A DNA stretch of 64,000 nt from Lactobacillus sp. ESL0785 (GTDB lineage: Bacteria > Bacillota > Bacilli > Lactobacillales > Lactobacillaceae), in contig NZ_CP113916.1 in assembly GCF_029395455.1 (NCBI RefSeq), positions 744,001-808,000 of the forward strand, given 5' to 3'. The notes below the pieces were generated by a model. The model was not told the origin of the DNA, did not search any database, and worked only from the letters and a program-made list of their open reading frames with translations. Shown here in pieces: positions 59,234-64,000 of the stretch (its first letter is position 1; every line of letters begins with the position of its first letter). Position numbers and translations under genes: made by a program.

Positions 59234-59281
59234 ATTGTTAATTACTTCAAATAATAATTATTATGTAAAGTAATTAACAAT
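59234..59281. repeat. Perfect 14-bp inverted repeat upstream of uvrC
   Basis: ATTGTTAATTACTT (59234-59247) and its exact reverse complement (59268-59281) flank 20 bases that are themselves nearly palindromic (ATAATAATTATTAT). It lies between the start of the small minus-strand gene and uvrC. There is no T-run, so it is not a terminator; an operator for a dimeric regulator is likely. Confidence 0.7.
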
Positions 59282-59357
59282 GACTAAAACCTAGGAAAAA
59301 CCGACTAGCAACAAATTGTGTTAAACTTAATAGTACAATTCTCGAGGGAGTGATTTT

Positions 59358-61160
59358 TTGGCTACGGAACTGATTGAAAATAAATTGAAACTATTACCAG
59401 CAAAACCGGGTTGTTACTTAATGAAAGATATTAACGGGACGGTTATTTATGTTGGTAAGTCAAAAAATCTGAAAAATCGGGTTCGTTCTTATTTTAAAAG
59501 TAAACAAGTTGGTCGTCGTGCAGAATTAGTCCGAGAAATACGTGATTACGATATTGTTACGGTTTCAACGGATAAAGAAGCTTTTTTACTTGAAGTGACG
59601 TTAATTAAAAAGTATCAGCCTTATTATAATGTGCAATTAAAGCAAGGAACAGGTTACCCGTATATTGAGATTACAAATGAACGCGATCCGCAAACTAAGC
59701 TGACCAGTATTGTTCGCCGAGATAATGGTTATTATTTTGGCCCATATCCTAATATTTATGCCGCTCAAGCAACTTTGAAGTTTATTCAAAAAGTTTTTCC
59801 TTTAAGACGTTGTCCTGGTAAGCAGGGGCGGCCATGTCTTTACTATCATATGGGTCAGTGCTTAGGTGCATGCTTTAAAACCGTGTCTCCAGAAAAATAT
59901 GATGCTCAAATTAAGAAAATTAAGAGTTTTCTTAATGGTGATATTGGTTGGGTTAAGCATGATTTGAATCAAAAAATGCTAATAGCTTCACAAAATTTAG
60001 AGTTTGAGCGGGCAGCAGAAATTCGCGATCAGTTGAAATATATTGAAGAAACCGTTGAAAAGCAAAAAATTATTTCTAATGATAATACGCAACGTGATAT
60101 TTTTAACTTTTACGTTGACAAATCATGGATTTCAATTCAAATTTTTTTCTTGCGGCAGGCTAAGTTACTCCGACGTGAAACTCGAATGTATCCTCTCACT
60201 GATACAGGTGATCCTGAAGATACTTTTGCTTCGTTTATTGTCCAATTTTATGGTCAAAGAAACAGAGTTTTGCCAAAAGAAGTCTTGATACCTAAGGGAA
60301 TTGATAATGATGCCTTAGCAGAAGTGTTAAAGGTACCAGTTAGGACACCGCAAAGAGGACAAAAGCGGGCGTTACTCAAAATGGCAAAAGATAATGCTAA
60401 ATTGAAATTAGATGATAAATTTAGACTACTAGAGTTAGGCAACCGTAAGACTAAGGGTGCACAAAAAGAAATTTTCACTTCATTGGGCTTGCCGTATGGT
60501 CACGTAATTGAGAGTTTTGACCATTCACATATTCAAGGAGCTGATCCGGTTTCTGCTTTGGTGGTCTTTAAAGATGGTGAACCTGATAAAAATTCATATC
60601 GTAAGTACAAATTAAAAGGTGAGATTGAACACCAAAATGGTGGTGATGAAGTCCGTAATACACGTGAAGTTGTTCGGCGGCGCTATGGTCGACTGTTGCG
60701 GGAACACCAAAAGATGCCAGATTTAATTCTAATGGATGGTGGGCAAATTCAAGTCGATGCCTGTGAGGATGTTTTACGTAATGAGTTAGATCTCAATATT
60801 CCAGTTGCTGGAATGGTGAAAGATGATAAGCACAGAACGAATCACTTGTTATTTGGTGATCCCATTAATGGCGTACCATTAAAGCTAATACCATTAGATC
60901 CTAAATCACAGGGCTTTTATTTGATGACACGAATTCAAGATGAAGTGCACCGGTTTGCGATTACGTTTCACCGCAGGACGCATGCAAAAAATGCGTTATC
61001 AAGCAAATTGGATTCAATTAAAGGAATTGGCCCTAAAAGTAGAAACAAATTGCTACGGCAGTTTGGTTCATTGAAAAAAATTAAAGAAGCTTCAATTGAT
61101 GAATTACGATCTGCTGGGTTGACATTACCGCAGGCGCAAACGGTTAAATTAACTTTGTAA
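59358..61160 (+). CDS. uvrC: Excinuclease ABC subunit C
   Basis: UvrC makes both incisions in nucleotide excision repair. The 600-residue protein has the GIY-YIG nuclease domain (PGCYLMKD, VIYVGKSKN, residues about 15-95), a cysteine cluster (CPGKQGRPCLYYHMGQC), the UVR helix pair (LEFERAAEIRDQL), the RNase H-like C-terminal nuclease, and a terminal HhH region (IKGIGPKSRNKLL). The start is TTG 59358 with GAGGGAG upstream. TACAAT at 59334 may be its -10. Confidence 0.97.
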   Translation: MATELIENKLKLLPAKPGCYLMKDINGTVIYVGKSKNLKNRVRSYFKSKQVGRRAELVREIRDYDIVTVSTDKEAFLLEVTLIKKYQPYYNVQLKQGTGYPYIEITNERDPQTKLTSIVRRDNGYYFGPYPNIYAAQATLKFIQKVFPLRRCPGKQGRPCLYYHMGQCLGACFKTVSPEKYDAQIKKIKSFLNGDIGWVKHDLNQKMLIASQNLEFERAAEIRDQLKYIEETVEKQKIISNDNTQRDIFNFYVDKSWISIQIFFLRQAKLLRRETRMYPLTDTGDPEDTFASFIVQFYGQRNRVLPKEVLIPKGIDNDALAEVLKVPVRTPQRGQKRALLKMAKDNAKLKLDDKFRLLELGNRKTKGAQKEIFTSLGLPYGHVIESFDHSHIQGADPVSALVVFKDGEPDKNSYRKYKLKGEIEHQNGGDEVRNTREVVRRRYGRLLREHQKMPDLILMDGGQIQVDACEDVLRNELDLNIPVAGMVKDDKHRTNHLLFGDPINGVPLKLIPLDPKSQGFYLMTRIQDEVHRFAITFHRRTHAKNALSSKLDSIKGIGPKSRNKLLRQFGSLKKIKEASIDELRSAGLTLPQAQTVKLTL

Positions 61161-61184
61161 TGTTTAACTTTTTCCAGTGATAAT

Positions 61185-61213
61185 TTGATTATTATGTTAT
61201 AGTATTGTATTAG
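61185..61213 (+). promoter_or_regulatory. Possible obgE promoter
   Basis: TTGATT (61185-61190) and TATTAG (61208-61213) with a 17-base spacer; TATAGT at 61198 is an alternative -10. Confidence 0.5.
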
Positions 61214-61241
61214 AGTTAAAAAAGACGGAGGGATAATAGAC

Positions 61242-62546
61242 ATGCCAACATTTGTCGATCAAACTAAGATTGAAGTTCAAGCCGGTAAAGGCGGCGACGG
61301 CATGGTTGCTTTCCGCCATGAAAAGTACGTTCCAAATGGCGGTCCAGCTGGCGGTGACGGCGGTCGTGGCGGCAGCATTATTTTTGTTGCAGATAGCGGA
61401 TTAAGAACCTTAATGGACTTTCGGTATCGGCGTAAGTTTAAAGCTGAACCCGGCGAAAATGGGCGGATTAAGTCACAATATGGTCGTGGTGCTAAAGATT
61501 TATATTTAAGAGTGCCAATTGGTACAACCGTTTATGATTTTGAAACTGATGAAGAAATTGGTGACTTAACTGAAAATAAGCAAGAACTGGTAGTTGCCCA
61601 TGGTGGTCGCGGCGGTCGCGGTAATATTCATTTTGCAACTAGTGTGAATACAGCACCAGAAATTGCTGAAAATGGTGAACCCGGTGAAGACCGGGTACTG
61701 CGCCTTGAGTTAAAGGTATTAGCTGATGTTGGTCTGGTGGGTTTTCCATCAGTTGGTAAATCAACGTTATTATCAGTAGTAACTAAGGCTAAGCCCAAGA
61801 TTGCAGCATATTCATTTACTACGCTAACTCCTAATTTGGGGATGGTTATTTTGCCTGACGGTCGTGACTTTTCAATGGCTGATTTACCCGGATTAATTGA
61901 AGGTGCAAGTCAAGGCGTGGGTCTGGGTATTCAATTTTTGCGGCACATTGAGCGGACAAAAGTTATCCTGCACTTAGTATCAATGGATCCTAATAATGGC
62001 CGTAATGCAATGGCAGATTATCAGGCAATTCGTAAAGAATTACTTACTTATGATGATAGTCTCAAGCAAAAGCAGGAGATAATTGTGGCTTCGCAAATCG
62101 ATATTCCGGATGCAGAAGCAAAATTGGCTGAATTCAAGCAAGATTTACAAGCAGCTGGTATTAATGAGCCTGTATATGCGATTTCTAGTGTCGCTCATCA
62201 AGGTGTTGATCGGCTAATGCAGGATACAGCAACTATGGTTGAACAGGTTGAAAAGAAGCAGGCTGAAGAAGTACCACAGCAGATTCATGAAACTAAAGAA
62301 TACAAATTCACTGCACCTAAGAAGAATGAATTCACGATTGAAAAACTTGAGGATCATGTCTTTGAAATTAAAGGTGATAGTTTACAACGGTTAGTTGAGC
62401 GCACTAACCTTGATTACCATGATGGTGTAATGCGTTTAGCACGAAAATTGAAGAATTTGGGTGTTGATGATGCCTTGCGGGCTGCTGGAGCTGAAGATGG
62501 CGATGATGTATTTATTGGTGACTTTAATTTTGAGTTCGTCCAATAG
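61242..62546 (+). CDS. obgE: GTPase ObgE/CgtA
   Basis: Obg is an essential GTPase in 50S maturation and stress response. The 434-residue protein has the glycine-rich N-terminal Obg fold ([12 protein letters not shown]), the G domain with GFPSVGKST near 166-174 and DLPGLIEGA, and the C-terminal OCT domain (about 350-430), which is present only in some Gram-positives. ACGGAGGG precedes the ATG. Confidence 0.97.
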   Translation: MPTFVDQTKIEVQAGKGGDGMVAFRHEKYVPNGGPAGGDGGRGGSIIFVADSGLRTLMDFRYRRKFKAEPGENGRIKSQYGRGAKDLYLRVPIGTTVYDFETDEEIGDLTENKQELVVAHGGRGGRGNIHFATSVNTAPEIAENGEPGEDRVLRLELKVLADVGLVGFPSVGKSTLLSVVTKAKPKIAAYSFTTLTPNLGMVILPDGRDFSMADLPGLIEGASQGVGLGIQFLRHIERTKVILHLVSMDPNNGRNAMADYQAIRKELLTYDDSLKQKQEIIVASQIDIPDAEAKLAEFKQDLQAAGINEPVYAISSVAHQGVDRLMQDTATMVEQVEKKQAEEVPQQIHETKEYKFTAPKKNEFTIEKLEDHVFEIKGDSLQRLVERTNLDYHDGVMRLARKLKNLGVDDALRAAGAEDGDDVFIGDFNFEFVQ

Positions 62547-62587
62547 TGATTGTTAATTAAAATAATAAAATAGAAAAGTTTGAAAAT

Positions 62588-64000
62588 ATGACAAAAAATC
62601 GGTTTATTACAGGATATTCTGGACTTAGAGCATTGGCAGTTATTGGTGTGATTTTATATCACTTAGATCCTAATACTTTTGGGGGCGGTTATCTTGGAGT
62701 ACCGATCTTTTTTGTATTAACTGGGTATTTGGTAACTGACCATATGCTTAGTTCGTACTTTATGACGGGCTCTTACGATAATCATAAATTTTATTGGGGT
62801 CGTTTAAAAAAGATTTATCCGCCATTAATTACCGTATTGTGGTTATCTGCTGCCTATATTTTTGTATTTCAACGTAATTTACTGGCTAAGCTGCTACAGA
62901 TTGTAGTTACAAATTTATTAAATGTTTATAATTTTTGGCAGATTTTGCATGGTCAAAGTTACTTTGAACGGTTTGCAGCTAATGAATCACCGTTTACCCA
63001 TTTATGGACAATGTCAATCAATGGTCAGTTTTATTTGTTGTGGCCACTGGTCATTTTTCTGTTAGTAAAATTTTGTAAAAAGCGCAAAAATATTTTTTGG
63101 CTATTATGTGGTTTATCGCTTGCATCCGCAATTGAAATGGCTGTTATGTACCATGGTGGCGTTGATATTAACCGCTTATATTACGGAACGGATACGCGGT
63201 TCTTTTCTTTAGGATTTGGGGCAGCTTTGGCTGCAGTTTGGCCGACTGCAAGTCTAAAAGATCAGGTTGCTCACTCTGATGCCTATATACTGGATATTAC
63301 TGGTTTTGTGGCATTAGCTGGAATGGTAGTTTTATTCTTTAGTCCGCAAATGAATCCGGAAACTAGTTTTCCCTATTATGGTGGGATGGTATTATTTACA
63401 ATTTTAACAGTGCTTTTAGTTGGCGTAGTTGCACACCCCGGAAGTCATTGGAATGCTTGGTTAACTAATCCGGTTTTTAATTGGATTGGGTCGCGTAGTT
63501 ATGGTATTTATCTCTATCAATTTCCGGTAATGATTTTTTTGGAAGATAAAGTTACGAATATGGCTGATCATGTATTATTTTACCGGATATTAGAAATCGC
63601 CATTATCTTGCTGTTAAGCGAGTTGTCGTACCGCATGATTGAAAAACCATTGGGTAAAGTTACTTGGACTAAGACTAAAAACTATTGGCGGCAGTTATTT
63701 GACGGGACAACTAATAATTATTTGCTTAAGTGCCAAGCAATTGTTGTTAGCCTGGTCTTTTTGGTTGGAAGTGCTGCAATTATTGTTTCGCCAACTGTTA
63801 AAGCCGAGAATTTTAACAAGTCGCAATTAGCACAGCGAATTAGTACTAATCGTAAACAACAAGAAAAAAATAACCAAATTTTAATTGCTAAATTTAAAAA
63901 AGCCAAGAAAAACCCACAACAAAGGACTAAACTAATTAATAGAGCAGTTCGAGCAGCTAAAAAGCACCCAGTTAATTCAGACTACAAAAAGTATGGTATC
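62588..64000 (+). CDS. OatA-like peptidoglycan O-acetyltransferase (partial)
   Basis: The reading frame is open to the window end (471 codons, no stop). It begins RFITGYSGLRALAVIGVILYH, split as a helix with the family's R and catalytic H, and shows about ten membrane helices typical of acyltransferase 3. A soluble, lysine-rich stretch starts after about 435, as in OatA, where an SGNH esterase domain follows outside the window. The usual QFY motif reads SINGQFYLLWP. O-acetylation of muramic acid gives lysozyme resistance. The substrate is inferred from the layout. Confidence 0.85.
   Translation, partial: MTKNRFITGYSGLRALAVIGVILYHLDPNTFGGGYLGVPIFFVLTGYLVTDHMLSSYFMTGSYDNHKFYWGRLKKIYPPLITVLWLSAAYIFVFQRNLLAKLLQIVVTNLLNVYNFWQILHGQSYFERFAANESPFTHLWTMSINGQFYLLWPLVIFLLVKFCKKRKNIFWLLCGLSLASAIEMAVMYHGGVDINRLYYGTDTRFFSLGFGAALAAVWPTASLKDQVAHSDAYILDITGFVALAGMVVLFFSPQMNPETSFPYYGGMVLFTILTVLLVGVVAHPGSHWNAWLTNPVFNWIGSRSYGIYLYQFPVMIFLEDKVTNMADHVLFYRILEIAIILLLSELSYRMIEKPLGKVTWTKTKNYWRQLFDGTTNNYLLKCQAIVVSLVFLVGSAAIIVSPTVKAENFNKSQLAQRISTNRKQQEKNNQILIAKFKKAKKNPQQRTKLINRAVRAAKKHPVNSDYKKYGI

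Overview
The window is an AT-rich, gene-dense stretch of a Lactobacillus-type chromosome (Firmicutes, Lactobacillaceae). The evidence is gene content and order: T-box controlled valS and ileS, a dcw cluster with a PASTA-bearing PBP2x but no murB or ftsW, a DUF4044/DUF3397 pair between mreD and mraZ, an RNase J1/J2 pair, RpoY, and a yrvO-mnmA-TPR-recD2 block. The species cannot be fixed from what I can see. There are no rRNA or tRNA genes, insertion sequences, prophage or CRISPR arrays, and no stretch of 300 bases without a gene or an explained leader. A partial gene lies at each edge: a cysteine desulfurase C-terminus on the left and an acyltransferase N-terminal part on the right.

Layout. 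1-1401: a NifZ-type cysteine desulfurase end and thiI (4-thiouridine in tRNA). 1410-6917: a valine T-box leader, then valS, folC, a HAD phosphatase and radC. 7088-9625: mreBCD, the cell-shape genes. 9664-10220: two small membrane proteins of unknown function, divergently transcribed. 10348-23744: the division and cell-wall cluster mraZ-rsmH-ftsL-pbp2x-mraY-murD-murG-divIB-ftsA-ftsZ-sepF-yggT-ylmH-divIVA, headed by a repeat array that looks like a MraZ operator. 23746-28571: an isoleucine T-box, ileS, a cold-shock-like protein, a Nudix hydrolase, a small membrane protein and mtn. 28572-35407: a YrvO-type cysteine desulfurase, DUF1831, mnmA, a phosphatase, a TPR protein, recD2 and a DUF1828 protein. 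35527-37131: an APC amino-acid permease. 37172-40796 (minus strand): def; then rpoY-rnjA and a lipid kinase. 40910-50633: typA behind an attenuator-like leader, then ftsW-ylbG-rsmD-coaD-ylbL-comEA-comEC-holA. 50698-51419: divergent rpsT and rpsO. 51577-62546: rnjB, a TPR-like protein, tuf, tig, clpX, engB, a 38-residue minus-strand gene, uvrC and obgE. 62588-64000: an OatA-like acyltransferase cut by the window end.

The genes serve growth: cell-wall precursor synthesis and septation, aminoacyl-tRNA supply, tRNA thiolation, ribosome assembly and translation factors, RNA turnover, DNA repair and uptake, and protein folding and proteolysis. I found no obviously new multi-gene system. The items most worth a second look are non-coding: a terminator plus a competing structure ahead of typA, an unusual GTTAAC-repeat leader ahead of rpsO, a GTGGT repeat array ahead of mraZ, a hexamer pair ahead of mreB, and a perfect 14-bp inverted repeat ahead of uvrC. 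The cysteine-free DUF1831 protein between a cysteine desulfurase and MnmA is the best protein-level lead.
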